Positions 39,001 to 54,000 of a DNA stretch of 64,000 nucleotides are shown here, piece by piece. The position numbers and the translations under genes are program-made. The DNA lies in contig JAQGDQ010000048.1 of NCBI GenBank assembly GCA_030141605.1, positions 682,001 to 746,000 on the forward strand, read 5' to 3'. How positions within the stretch are numbered: position 1 is the first letter of the stretch; each line of letters starts with the position of its first letter. Under the pieces are notes generated by a model. It saw nothing but the letters and a program-made list of their open reading frames with translations, ran no database searches and was not told the DNA's origin. This stretch comes from Tubiluchus corallicola (taxonomy: Eukaryota; Priapulida; Priapulimorpha; Priapulimorphida; Tubiluchidae).

Positions 39001-42000
39001 GTCAGATAATATAACAATCCTAAGCTACACAAATGCACAGTTTACTGCCTTGATTAAGATGACATATTAATGAAAATTTCTTACTTTTTTCATGTTTTCT
39101 TGTGCATTCAGGTCGGAATATGAATGCTTTCAAATAGAATTATCTAAAAATTATGGAATCGTTGATTGGAAAGAAGATTTGAAAAAATTAATGATGAAGG
39201 CGGGACTTGCAGATGACACTGTTGTATTTCTCTTTAGTGATACACAGGTAATAATTGAGTTGTACTTATTCATGTCTGGATTTTTTTAATCATTTTCCAC
39301 TCAAATAGAACTTTCTGACTGCTTTCCTAGGTCTACTCAATCTAAATTGAGCATCCGGTCATATCCTTGGGGAAGAAAGGCAGCCGAATGACGGGTTAAC
39401 CACCCCGTCCACCTTGTATACAGAGATTAGGAATATAAATGCTGTAACCATTTTTTCCTATACCGTTAGATGTCAGACTATTCTTCTTCTCTTTCTAATT
39501 TGTCCAGCATATGAAGTTAAATTTGTACTACTTAAGGTAAGAGCTCTAAAGCAAGAAAAAGCAGAACATGCAAAAAATATTAATGCAAGCTGAGCTGAAA
39601 ATATCTGATTACATTCCAAATATTATTATAAGGCACAAAAAATTGTTTCTCTCTTATCTCATGAGCTCAAGATGATAGTAATGAAGGAGGAAAATTTAAA
39701 AAAAATTTTTTAAAGCTTTGTGATAATTTTTTTATAGCTGCATTGTGGAATATTTAAAATCAGTTGAAATCAAAGTTTGTTTATTTCCCACTATCTAGCA
39801 GTAATGTTTTAAATTTTTTCAATGTACATTTTCATGCTTTGTTTTCCACTTTTTGTTTTGCTAGATTACTAAATTATCATATAATGAACGATTATCGTAT
39901 AATGTCTTTTTTGTATCGTATTAATGCATGTTCTGATAATTATTGTATAAGCGGTAACACTACTCGGCTGTTAATATGCTGATTTGGCGGAAAATACGAT
40001 ATTTTTTAGCCTCTAATACCATAGTTATCCGTAGCATAACATGGCTGCATCCTCGCCGAAACAACTTTGTTATAATAATTATTTGTTTTATGTTTTAAAT
40101 TAAAAAATACACTTTTTTATGACAGCATCAGATAAGTATATGGACGTGCAAAAAAAATTGTATAATTCCTGGCCAGTGTGCAATAAGAAAATATTACCTG
40201 GGCGATTAGAATATTACCTGGGCAATTAGATGCAAACAGAAGTATTGTTATTGTTGGCCTAATGAAGAAGTAAAACATAAACTAACATTAAAGTAACCTG
40301 CTGAATTTTCCTCAGAGCAATCTAAAATGAATACAACGGTGCCACAATAGCAAATGTATTAATAATAAAGACACGTTTAATCAACTAAACACTTGGACAA
40401 ATAATCAATTATAGAATCAAAAATTATTTTAAACAGTGCATGAGTGTAATAAATGGAGAATATATGGGCTTTAAGAAATTTCCCATATCCATGTGTAATG
40501 CTTTGCGGCACCCCTATCACCTGGTGTGACACGGTCGTCCATCTTGGTCATACTTTGTCCTTTGATCTCTCTGATGACTCACATATTACGCAAAAGAGCA
40601 GATTTTGTGTATCGTGCAAACAACATCATTTGTAACTTTGGTTTTGTAAAGTACCAAATCAAAACAAAAATTTTCATGACTTATTGTCACCGTTTCTATG
40701 GAAGCCAGGCATGGCTTCTAGATAAATGTAATTTAAAATTTATCGATATGTCCTGGAATACTGCCCTGCGTAAGTTATGGTGCCTCCCATATCGAGAGTA
40801 ATTGTATATTACTGGTAATTATACATTACCTTATATTTATATTACCAATATTGTACATCCAAGTCAACAGTTTGTCAAGCGTTTTATTAAATACTATATT
40901 AATTATAAACAAAATAGTAACACTATTGTTAAGTTTGTGGCACATAAGCTCTTTACTGTTAAGTCAGCAATTGGTTTTAATTTACAACATATATGTTGCA
41001 CATTGTATTGTAGTAGTTATCAGTTAGAAAATGGATATAATATTTTGGCAAGGAGATCAGTGAGGAAAAGGCTTTGATAGCAAACCAACAGGTAATTGTT
41101 AATATGGTTAGAGACTGCGCCGAATGCTTAGAATGTAATGATTTTAAGTTTTTAAACACACCACAACTGCGGTCATTTATTCTAAATTTCATTGTTGCAT
41201 GTTAATTTGTAAGAAATTGTACTGCTATTATATATTTTTCTGAAACACTAGGTCCATTAATCCTTTTTTACTATTTTTATGTTGCTTTATAAACTAATCG
41301 TGTAAATAATCTTGACCGATAGTACTTTTATGAATTACTTATGTAAAGTATATTCGAAATAAAATGATGATAATAATAATAATAATAATGATAATTGAGA
41401 AAAGTACCTTTCAGTAATGTGTCTGTAGGGCAAATGAATAAGTAGAAAGAAATGAGCAATGCGTGAATTCGAACCTTGAGTCTGAGTTGTTATTTGTGTA
41501 TCAATAATTCATTCGAAAGATGCATATAGAAGCTCTATTTTTTGTACATAAATTAACGTTTTTATGATGGTATTTTGTTATAAGATGAACATGATGAGCA
41601 TTCGTTCGTAATGTATTAAAATACGTGGATTTATTTGTTGTGTTTAAGTTATTTTATTATTTATTTTATATAGATAAAAAGCGAATCATTTCTAGAGGAC
41701 ATCAATAATATTCTCAATTCTGGCGATGTGCCAAACATTTACACCCAGGACGATTTAGAGAAGATTTACGAAGAAATAAAACCATTTGCAAATGAACTTG
41801 GGCTTCAGCCAACTAAGACCAATCTTTTTTCTGCATACACCAAACGTGTGAAAAACAACCTACATACAGTGATTGCTATGAGGTAGAAGAACCATTGTTA
41901 TGTTGTCAAAATTACCTTTATTCTGTGTTAATTCTTGTATTATCTATCTATTTTACTTTGCAACTGTCACAGGTAACATGTTACTTTGTAAAGATGATAA

Positions 42001-45000
42001 TTTGACAATGTTTCTTTTGTAGCAAAATATCTGTTACTTAATCTCCATAGCTACAGATAATGTGTTACTGTCTAACACTGCTTTTTTAAGCTGCTTCTGT
42101 CCAAATATGTGTCAACACTCTTGTTTCCGTGCTTATACGTTCAAAACGTGGCAAGCTCCACTGATTAATGCCAGGCGCTCTTGTCTACTACTGCTGCCCA
42201 CGATACCTCATCCCTCAAATCTAGAGTTGCATTTGCTAAATTTTTTTGCAGTAGATTTATATTTGTTAACTGCAACATATCAAATGCTGGCCTGTTTTAT
42301 TTAGTTGTGTGCATTTTTCAGCAACAGTCAGTACATACACTCGACTGGATTTCATCTTATATTCTATGTGACTAAACTAACAGTTCCATGGTTGGTTAGT
42401 TAAAGTTATAATTAAATTTATAATTAAAGCATTACTATAGTACACTCTACAATGTATGAACTTTTTGTTTTCAGCCCAATAGGAGAAGTGTTTCGAGCTA
42501 GACTAAGGCAATTTCCTGCTCTTGTAAACTGCTGCACAATTGACTGGTTTTCTGAATGGCCAGCAGAGGCACTTGAAAGTGTAGCCATGAGCTTCTTGAA
42601 TGAGATGCCTGATCTAAGTGTAACTGATATTGATGTGATGCAAGGTCTGGTAGGTCTTGCTTCTAAAGTACAGTCAGTATTGTTTTATAATATTTGCAGT
42701 AAATGGTAAGTCTTGCGGTGTGAACATTTGCTGAGCTAAACATTCAGTCATGTAAGAGTTTCTTTTTTCTGAGGCTTCATCTAAATCTAGAGAATTACAA
42801 GCTATTACTGTGAAGATGAATTATCAAGAACAGAGGCAGAATTTTGAACGGGGCCAGATGAGTGACCACATGTGGGGCAAGCAAATAGCTGCATCCTTGG
42901 CTATAAAATTCAGTGTCTACTCTCCGAAGATCATCCTTGAGTAATGTAATGAGTAGGGCTTGGTTATTTGCCATGGCCATCTCTACTAAATAGGCCTTGT
43001 CACTAACTGCTGGATCTCTGCCAAATGCTGAGTGCTCAGTGCCGAATTAAAAAAAATCAATAGCCCCTTGCCAAATTAATTTTAAGTCTGTTAGTCACAC
43101 TGTTTTTTTTTAGAAAATGCTGTTGTACTTTGTACAATTTTAGTTTGCAGTAATTTTATTTTTGGCATGAAATTTTAGCATTTAAAATTTGAGATATTTT
43201 TATGTTTCCGTTATTATTTTTATTCAAGATTTCGATGTGCCAAGAGATACACACGACAGCTTCGCAGCGATCACACTATTTTCTAACAGAACTTTCCAGA
43301 CATGTGTATGTAACACCAACTAGCTACTTGGAATTATTGGGAATATTTTCTCGTCTTTTGACCATCAAAAAAACTGAGCTGTATATGGCAAGAGAACGAA
43401 CAAAAACTGGTCTTGATAAGGTATATTATCTTATATTTTTATAGGTGTCCTATCTCTTGAGACAAGTTATCTCCAGATTTTTTTGCTTTTTAGGGAAAAC
43501 AACAAGAAACATAAGAAAAAACAGATATTGTTCACATGTAGCAACAAAAGCAAAATAATACCAAGCTGATGCAAATGCAAATTTTATTAAAAATTTATTA
43601 AGTATTTTAATAATTTTTTTATTAAAAATTTGAAATCGTATTAGAAATTATTAGGAAATATTAGAAATCTGTCAAATATATCTCTTAAGAGCTTGTTATT
43701 TTGTTTTAGCAGTTGCAGTCATAAAGTAAAGTAGGTTATCGGTGATGCCAAAACATAATTTGCTGATGTGACATATAGTCAGGTATAACTGTAACAGATA
43801 GCAAATGTTAAGAAAACATTTTTAATGTCATTATCACTACTGCTGTTTCTGCATTTATCATTCTGCAGTTCCTACTGCTGTGACAGCTGATATCTGTGGC
43901 AGTTTTACTACTGTTGTTTGTTGTTGCTAAACCAAACTAGCATTGTAGTCTAAATGTTCACGTTAAAACATTCACTTAAAATTTCTCTGGAATACACTTG
44001 TAGTAATTTATTTTTTAGTTACTGGCAACTGCTGAACTTGTTAGTGAGATGCAAAAAGAGCTAGAGATTTTGCGTCCAGAGCTCATGGAAGCCACGAAAG
44101 AGACAGAGCAGACAATGGCCAAGATTGCGGAAGAGACAGTATTGGCAGAGGAGACAAGAGTGAAAGTCGCAGAGGATGAAGCAATGGCAGAAGAACAGCG
44201 TGGTGTGTCCCAAGCCATTGCTGATGAAGCAGAGAAAGATCTTCAGGAAGCTTTACCAGCACTAGATCAAGCACTGAAGAGCTTAGATGCTTTAAACAAG
44301 AATGATATTGTAGAGGTGACTTTAACTGTTTTTCACTGTCTTTATTAAATTTCTTGTTTTTCCTTCAATTTGTCATACTACAAGGCCCCGTTCTCAATGG
44401 TGTGTTTTTATGGCGAGACTAGAACAAATTACACATCCTCCTTCTATTACCGTATTACCGTGTATTGTCATATATATTACAATACATTACCTCCTTCTTT
44501 TTCTGCAAAGAAATAGTAAATGGCGGCAACGCAAGTGATCTCTCCTTGAATGAATAATGAATCTAGCTATTCATTCACTTACTAAGCTTAACATTGCTTA
44601 GTTTTGCTTGTCAAGCATGCAAAATGACACTCAAAATTTGGGCACTTCACAGTTTACTTTAATTAGTAGTGAGTAACGTAGTTTAATCGTTTGTTATTTT
44701 CTTATTTTAGGTTCGTGCAATGCAGAGACCACCAGAGGGTGTTCGTATGGTAATAGAAGCAGTCTGTATCATGAAAGGTGTGAAGCCCAAGAAAATAGCC
44801 GGTGAAAAACTTGGCCAAAAAATTGATGATTATTGGGACTGTGGTAAAGCACTCCTTCAGGACCCGCCAAAGTTCATTGAAAGCTTGTTTACATATGATA
44901 AGGTAGTTTCATGCTGATATAATTGATTTCTATCATTGTATGATTCTATGATTGATATCATACTCTGATTGTGTAGTATACACAATGGCTACTACAGGTG

Positions 45001-48000
45001 TATGCTCTTAAGTTTTCACATTAATTTTTGGTTAAATAGGAGTCTTGTACTTGTCAGAACTCAAAATAATCTTTTTTCTCAATTTTTACTTGGAAAGAGA
45101 GGGAATTAAAATAACAACAACAACAACAACAAAGGACAATTTAATTTTCCAAGTTATATGACTGTCAAATTTGTTTGAATTGTAAATTGTAATAACTTTT
45201 TTAAGTAATTTTGTTACAATACCTTCTGCTTTTCATGATCTTTCATTTAGTCACTTTAAAATTAATTAATTAAGCACCTCTAATTAATTAACCAATTAAC
45301 AAATGGATAGCTAAAGAAATTTTCATTTTGAGTCAAGGATAGCTGTCTACAATACCTACAATATTTTGTTACAATTCCTTTTGCTTTTCATGATCTTTCA
45401 TTTAGTCACTTTGAAATTAATTAATTAAGCACCTCTAATTAATTAACCAATTAACAAATTGATTGCTAATAATTTTTCATTTTGAGTCAAGGATAGCTGT
45501 CTATCCTACCATGACGACTAATCATCCTACCAAACTTTAATTCAATTGCATAAATACTGCTCAAGTTGAAAAAAGTGTGACAGAGAGAGTGAGGGAATGA
45601 AGGAATCACCAGATTTTTTCAAGACCAAATATTTATGGAGCTGTAAGATTAAAAAAGTAAGAAACTGATTCTCACATGGAATATGAATAAACAAAGAGTC
45701 TTATTTCATTAGAACAGAAATTTACCATTTCATACAATATCACACACATTTTTTGTAGTCTCACTTATAGAAAAAATTGAAAAATGGCCACACATTCTTT
45801 GAAAATAGTGAATATAATATATAAATATAAGATAGATGATTTGAAATTATGTTTTCTCAGATTTGTTTTGTTGAATATTTTAATTTTACAGCTGTTTTTT
45901 CAGGAAAACATTCCCGATAACATCATTTCAAAAATCCAGCCATTCATTGATTCTGAATCATTTCTACCAGCCAGCATCGCTAAAGTGTCTAAAGCTTGTA
46001 CGTCAATTTGCTTGTGGGTCCGTGCCATGTATAAGTACTACCACGTCTCTAAGGCTGTGGCTCCTAAGCGGGTAGGTTAAGTATTTACTTTGAGTCCAAT
46101 TTCAAATGATGGAGTATTTTTGTCGAAACAGTTTTTAGGTCCAGAAGTATATTTCACAATGATTTTTGTCTAAGATGTCAACAGACTTTAACTTTTAAGA
46201 CTACAATAGAACAGTGGTGGTTCATGTATATGCACTGTGAAACTGCAGCACTCCTTATTTTCATTAGAGATTATCGATAATATTCAACAGAATGAGTCAT
46301 TTTTTCTTTAATTCTTTCTTTATATGTTTACGGAGCCAGAGCATGTGACAGAACTGTGTGCTTCACAGGTCCAGCACTGCACGCTCACAACTCCATCAGC
46401 CTGGTGTTTGGCTGTTGTACGCATGTGGCTATGTGCACATGGCTGAGATAGGATGCTGCACTCTATGTAGAGAGAGCACTGTCGCTCGCACAGTGTGCGT
46501 TGGTAGTTGCCACAAGCTTAAAAACCGTGTACCGGCATATTCTTGAATGTGATGAAGCACAAGATTAGATTTTAACGTAAAATTTATATAATTTAATCAT
46601 GGCCTCCTTGCATCCCCAAGAAATACGTTTGGTGACTATAAATGAATTTCAACAACTTAAGTTTGGACAGTTGTCCCTCCGTGAGAAAGTTGCAGTTAAG
46701 AAAAGAGGATGCTCAACGATTTTCAAATATCTCATCTAGGGATATGTATAAATTTATGTACAAGTTTATGCATAAATTTTTGTATGTTTGTTTGTTTAAA
46801 ATTACAATTACAAATTACAACATTAAAATTACATATGGTACTCTGAGCAACTGTGAGACCAAGACCAAAATCTGTGTCCAACAAATTAACAATTTCGATC
46901 CTTAGAAATGTTTGCTGTGAAAACTCAAACTGTGGTTATTCATAGTTTACAAATAGTTAGTGATTTAGCAGTAATGTTATTAGGTCAGGTTCTTTTATGG
47001 ACAACTAGGTTCAGAGAGCAAGAATTAGATAAAACAAATCTGGAAAAACCAAAACCTGTTGCAGAACTGTCAAAAATTGAGCTCCACAAGATTGCATGTG
47101 ACGAAAATGGCCTTGAAACTGGTTTTGTAATCACAAAATCTACACCTTTTTATGTATTGGAACATAGGCTTCATGTGTCACTGAGTGTCTCTTGAGCTTT
47201 ACATCAAATAATTTCAAGTGTTTTAAAAAGGAAAACATTCAGAATACACATGCTTACTGTCAGATTTTAAATGGTTTTTTAGGCTGCATTTGCAGAAGCC
47301 AATGCCGAACTTGAAGCCATGCAGAGACAGTTGGATGCTGCAAGAGCCAGACTTGCAGAGGTAGAACATAAAATAACATCACTTCAGCAAAGCTATGATG
47401 AATCAGTGCAGAAAAAGAAAGAGTTAGAAGATAATTGTGATCTCTGCGAACAGAGATTAATCAGAGCTGATAAGGTGAGCTGAATTAAGGCATTTAAAAG
47501 ATTTGTAAATGCTAAATAACTGTAGTAGAAAATATAATTTACAGGTTTCATTGATTTTTAGATATGTTGTTAACTTGTGCACACTGCACATACATGCTAA
47601 ATGTTGGTATAATTGCTTGTGTTCTATATACATGTAACCAATTATGCTAAAGTGTTTCATGTGTGTACTTAGGGACTACAGTGACTGTAACACCAAGTCT
47701 ATTCAGTGATTAGGTAGGTGACTGCCTGGTCCAGTCGTTGCTCTGAGTTCATCTCCTATCTGCCCTTGATTGTTAATCTTGTTGTGGGAAGCTGCTGACA
47801 CATCCGAACATAGCTAAGACACATCTGCTCTCCAGTGCCTCATTTCAGAGGTCTATCCTTCATAATGACATAGATTTTGGTTTTTGAATAATGTAGGCTG
47901 TACTGTTAAGTGCTGGATTTTCATTTGTGGAGTACCAAATATTATTAAAAGAATTGGTGTGAATAATTGTCATCTTTAAAACTGCACCAGTGAAAACTGT

Positions 48001-51000
48001 AGGCTTTTTCTTTTGCTGTTTAGCTGATTGGTAGTTTCTATTCATATCCATTGTCTTAATTCCGTAGTTTCATGTTTTCTAAGCCTTCTAATGCTGAGAT
48101 CATTATTTATTGTTGCAGCTCATAGGTGGCCTTGCTGATGAAAAAGACAGATGGCAAGATACTGTTGATTCTTTATGTTATATGATTAATAATCTTGTAG
48201 GCGATATTGTTATATCAGCTGGCTGCATTGCATATCTTGGACCATTTACGGTTAGTTCGCTATATTTTGACTTCCTAGTAAATTATTTAAGGACTAAGTT
48301 CTGTGACATATTTATATCGTTTATTTCTTGACGTCTTTATGAAGCAAATTTTCTCCAAATATCAATTGCCTCCAATTTTGATCTTGCATTTATTTTTTAA
48401 GTGTCATATGATGGAAACTGCTTGCTAATGAAACTTTAGTGAACTAGCGTCAGTGGATATTTATTAAAATAAATGTGAAAATAGCTACAGAACTAGTACT
48501 TCAAAAAGGTTTACAGTTGTAAATAAAATTCCAATAATTAAAAAAATTCTGTCTAGCCGAAAAACATTAAAAATTTAAAAAGATAACCAAGCTTAGCGTG
48601 ACTGAAAAAAATCCCGTTATATTGTTAAACAACACTTTAATATTTTTTGCTTTCCCGTCCATGTTTGTTAAGCCTTCATTTTGATTTTTCATTGTCAGCA
48701 CAAGTATACATACATTCTTTTACTAACTGAACAGCAAGTATCACTTCATGCTTTCATAATGCAGGCTTCATATCGAGCTTCAATAATAAAAGAATGGATG
48801 GAATGGCTAGATCATTATAAAGTGCCACACACAGAACATCCCTCCCTCATCAGTACGCTTAGCGACCCAGTGAAGATTCGTGCCTGGCAAATTGCGGGGC
48901 TACCGGATGATAACCTGTCCAAGGAGAATGCTGTTGTCGTGCAGTACAGTCAGCGCTGGCCATTGTTTATTGATCCACAAGGACAAGCAAATAAGTGGAT
49001 AAAGTGTTTGGTATGTTGAACCATCTGTGTAAATATGTAAACTTGTGTTACTAAGAACCGAGGTTTAAATAGTTAATTGTGTAAAATCATTCTGCTTTGC
49101 AATGAAGAGAAGAAGTACAGCCTTAGTAAAAAGATATAAAAAATGTTATTTCCTTTTAAATACACTGTGAATACTATCTAATTTTTTTTGTTCATCCTCT
49201 GGTAGTGCCATCAAGCTATTATGTCTTTAAAGAATTTCTGTAATTTTTTTAATTTCTGCCAACTGCATTATTGCAACCAGGACGAAGGCTAGCAACTTAG
49301 TGTTATACAACAACGCTATGTTGTAAAATGCAATTGTGTGTTTGTCTATTACGTTCTATATTTAATAAATGAAAAATTGTTAATACACACATTAAAGTTA
49401 TGTTTGCAGATTAAGTTATCAAGAATAATTTACCTGATGTTGATCCCATTTTGCTCTGTAATGTTGACATCTGGTGGACATCTTCTACTTCCAAACGTTG
49501 TACATCAAAATTAGTTGTAGTATGCATTTTTAAATCAGTGTTCAATGAATGACTAAAGCAAATGCATTGCAATGGATGACTAACACAAGTAAGAGATAAG
49601 AAAATTCAAAAACGCAATATTTTGTACATTCCTTTGAATGCACAAAATTGTTCATTGCAAACATAGCCTTCAGACTCTGTTTGTAAAAAAATTGCCTCGT
49701 GTATTTCAGTTTACAGCATGCTGATAAGTGCTCACATAGTATATCAGTATTTTTGTAAGACAATAGCTATTATTTATTGGCTATATGCATTATTTTTTAT
49801 ACATAGGAGAAAGATACTGGTATGGCTACTTTCAAGCTATCTGACAAGGATTTTTTGAGAAAACTGGAAAATTCGATTCGTTTTGGAAAGCCATGTTTGC
49901 TGGAAAATATTGAGGAAGAATTGGACCCGGCATTAGAACCCATTCTTTTGAAGCAGGTTATCATTGGGATAATCTTAATTCTTATATGTGGGGACCAAAT
50001 CGAGCCCAAAGATGTCACCACTGTTAATAACGCTCTTGTATTGTTATAAAAATATTTTATGTGTAGTACTTTGAGAAATTGCTAAGCAAATTTCCGGCTG
50101 ACTGGCACGTAAATTCTGTTCTCCTATTTGCCTTACGTGTTTTATAACCAGTGAGTGTCATTTAGAGACAGCGCTTCGAAGTCAGCAGTATAGTAATTTA
50201 CTTGTGCTTATAAGCAGTCATTGGTATCTTCACTCAAAATCATTTCTCCAATTGGTACAATAGATGCATATGTATTTACTTGTTTAACTGCTTGTGCCTT
50301 TAGAATTATTGTGGCTTTTATGTTTGAATGACACACCCAAGGACATGCATATAACCTCCTTTTGAGTTTTGTTCCAGGATTTATGCAGTTTCTATGCACT
50401 ATTGTATATTAGCTGGATAGAGACTTAACGCAATGGTTTCAGGAATCGTCACAAGTAAATTAAAGTTAGAAAAATCCTCTATTCAGCTTTTAGTTTTATT
50501 TTGCAGACATTTAGGCAGTCTGGCAGCACTGTGATTAAATTAGGTGATACAGTTATTCCTTACCATGATGACTTCAAGCTGTATATTACAACAAAACTAC
50601 CAAATCCTCACTACAAACCTGAAGTCAGCAGCAAAGTTACGTTGATCAACTTTACCCTTTCACCAAGGTAAGCAGCTTGTACAATTAAAAAGATACATTT
50701 AGCATTAAAAATACAGAAAGCAATCTGCCGCAAAGTGTATTAAAAGGAAATGAAGAAAAGCCACCTATTGTTATGTATTTTATTTTTATGAGATGTGTTG
50801 GAAAATTTGAGAATTCTGCCATTGGATGCTGCTGCGAACATCTATGATGTAACCACGATGGTATGCAAAAACCTGCAGATGTACTTAAAGTTGCCAGTAA
50901 TTTAGGGTTAAAGATAACTAATTATACATTTTCTTCTGTGTTTGTACTCTACCATAAGGGTGGCACTATCTGCACTAACTGCTGCACAGTAGATGTTTCC

Positions 51001-54000
51001 TTACTTCCTGTGGTCTCTATGCTTTTATATTGCTGGACAAATTTTAATCTTAAGTTATCCCATATTTGTATTCTTGTACCACCGTTATTTTCTCTTATGG
51101 AATTAAAGCTGACAAGCCACTGACATACATATCAGTGCCTAGTGATTGTTGGACTAATTTCAGTGTTTACCATGTCAAATAGATCTTGACAGCTGATCTA
51201 TTTTATTTTAGAATCTTACCTGTCCAATGTTTGTAATAAGCATAATTGGCAATTGGTAATAGCATTGATTTTTGTTTCGGTAGTCCCTAAATTAGCTTTC
51301 CTTTATTATAGTTGCTCCAATGAAGTAGGCAACTGTAGAATTATCTGTTCCATCTGTTTGCTTATTTGTCCATCTGCTGCCACTTCTTCTTGGCTGTGAG
51401 CTAATTTAGGAAGTTGACACCTCGCACAGTGGTAGGGCATGATTCAAGCTCAGAGCATATTAATCTTGGGGTCAATTGGTGCAGATTTAAACTTTTGCAA
51501 TTTTTGAAGGTTGACATATAACAAAATTCTATATAATGTAATATACCCCTGTGATGCTCACCACTCGGGTATACGTGGTTGATAAACACCAGTGACTGCT
51601 AAACGATTTATGATTCATTAGTAAGGCACCAGATAACAGTATCATTAACATATGTTAAATCCTCACAGTACGACGGTGGCTCTGTTTTTTTACAAGCATT
51701 TGGTATAATGTTCTTTTATGTTAAAATGATAATCCGTTTCAAAGTAAATACATTTTAGTTAAGAAATCTTCGAGCACGTCTTCATTTCACTGGATCTAAC
51801 TTTATTTCAGTGGTTTAGAGGATCAGCTTCTGGCATTAGTAGTTGCCGAGGAACGGCCAGATTTAGAAGAGGCAAAGAATGGTTTGATTATAAGCAATGC
51901 AAACATGAAAGCAGAGCTGAAGGAGATAGAAGATAAGATCCTAGCAAGATTGAGTGCTTCAGAAGGAAGTCCAGTCGATGATGTTGATCTGATCGAAACC
52001 CTTGCTGCATCGAAAGTGAAGTCACAAGAAATTTCTGTAAGAAACTTTATTACATTGCTGTGCCTTCTTTTTGTTGGTTTTATCAAGAACCTTTTGTTTA
52101 ATATAACAAGTCATTTATATTTTGTCAGTTATATGTGATTCAATGACAATTGCCTATTATCTGAAATTAATGTATAATTATTTGCTTAGAGCTAGAAATA
52201 AGTAGCATTTATGCACTGATTAGACTGTTTATCTAACTTTGATTTTTACAGTGAAAACTGTAAGACATAAAAATACTGTGATCTTATTCCCACTTACTAA
52301 GCTTTGTAATAAGCACAAGGTGTTAATATGCATATTTGCTTTAAGCCAGCTGTTCTATATCTGAAGTAAGATGACATTAAAAAACATTTAAAATATTAAC
52401 AAGAGACAAAAGTTTTTATGCTTATCGTTCCCAGGTATCTTTATAAAATCTTCCAATTATGGAGAACATACATATACAAGTTTTGTTTCAATTTATACTC
52501 TGTACGTACTCTTTGACAAGTTTGCTTGATTTTTATAGGCAAAAGTAGAGATTTCCGAGCAGACCGAGAAGGAGATAGATGAAACACGGTCACTGTATGT
52601 TCCTGTTGCCATCAGAGCACAGATTCTTTTCTTTTGCATGTCAGACTTGTCAAAAATTGATCCAATGTACCAGTATTCATTGGAATGGTTTAACAGGATA
52701 TTCCTGTTGGGTATAAAGAATGCAGAACCAGCAGGTAAGACTTGTAGTTTGCGTTGTACTGGCTGTCAATGATTCACATATTTATATGGCTTCTGTTATA
52801 TTCTTCTTTAAGATTATGCATTAGAATCACTTATTCCAGTAATCATTTTTGTACATAATGAATAAGTACTAACATTTAGTCTTTGGTTTTGGACGTTTAG
52901 GTTTTGGTTCAGAAACCAGAGTAACAGAGTGGTCACAAAGTGTTGAGAGAATTATTTTCCAGAACACAAAAATGTAACTACTAACATAACATATTTGTGG
53001 TGTTCTTGATGCCAAGAAAATTCTTGGTTTATTATTACTCAATAATAAATATGTTTTGTACAGATGAAGTTGCGGGAAGAATTGTGAACATCAATAATTA
53101 CTTCACATTCAGCTTGTACAGTAATGTCTGCCGATCTTTGTTTGAGAAGCACAAACTTCTCTTTTCCTTTCTCTTGTGCACCCGTATTCTAATGAATGAC
53201 GGCTTGATTGACAAAGTAAGTTTAGACAATAAATAGCTCATCTGTCTATCAGGTAAGGGATTGCTTATTGTGTTTCATAGGGTGTAGGTAAAAAACTTAA
53301 TAGCTCATGTGAAACTCGTAGCTTAGAAGTCACTTACAGTCAAGCTGGTGGTTTTTCAGTTACCCATATTACCTAAAGAGTGTATTGCTTATTTTGAATG
53401 AGTAATCAAATTGTAGTATTGTCTTCAATGTGTCTTTTTTCAGGAAATTATCTTACCTATTTTTAGAAAGTACACTTATCTTTTGTTTAGGATGAATGGA
53501 GATATTTGCTGTCAGGTGGAACTCACAAGCTAAACAAACATCCAAATCCTGCCCAAGACTGGTTACCCGACCATGCTTGGGATAGTTTTCTTACTCTAGC
53601 CAGTCTGCCAAATTTTACTGAACTTGCTGATAATTTTTCTGATCACTTGGACGGTTTCAAAAACATCTTTGACTCTGGTGAACCTTATAGGTATGCAAAT
53701 TTAAAAAGCACCACAAAACAAAATTTTTTAATCTATGTCGCAAGAGGGCAAAAACTGACCATAACACTTGTCTGAAAATCAAATAAGGTCTCGAGAGACA
53801 TTCCTGATATGTAGCTGTTAAGTCTATGACAGTGATGTACCTAATAAATCTTCTATGCTTCTAAAGCTATACACCGTATGAATGCTCCATTTGCTGTAGT
53901 ATGAATGTAGTGAATTTGCACTACTGACTTGTAGTTCTGCCCGCTGAATTGGAAAAATCATCAATTTATAGCAAATGTTACATTTGTTCTGAATACTTAA

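Larger units (their letters stand above)
47475..50506. other. Introns 20-23, no gene seen
   Basis: Introns 47475-48118, 48251-48764, 49011-49806 and 49957-50506 are AT-rich, with short unrecognised open frames only. Confidence 0.5.

Noticed and set aside
41455-41490. Pol III B-box-like ggttcgaattcacgc on the minus strand
   Set aside because: No A box at a suitable distance.
42650-43246. Alternative exon 15/16 junctions (donors at 42668, 42677 and the strong-looking gtaagt at 42706; acceptor before 43247)
   Set aside because: The 42706 donor shifts the frame. The others change the protein length against the family, whereas 42649/43229 gives a residue-for-residue fit.
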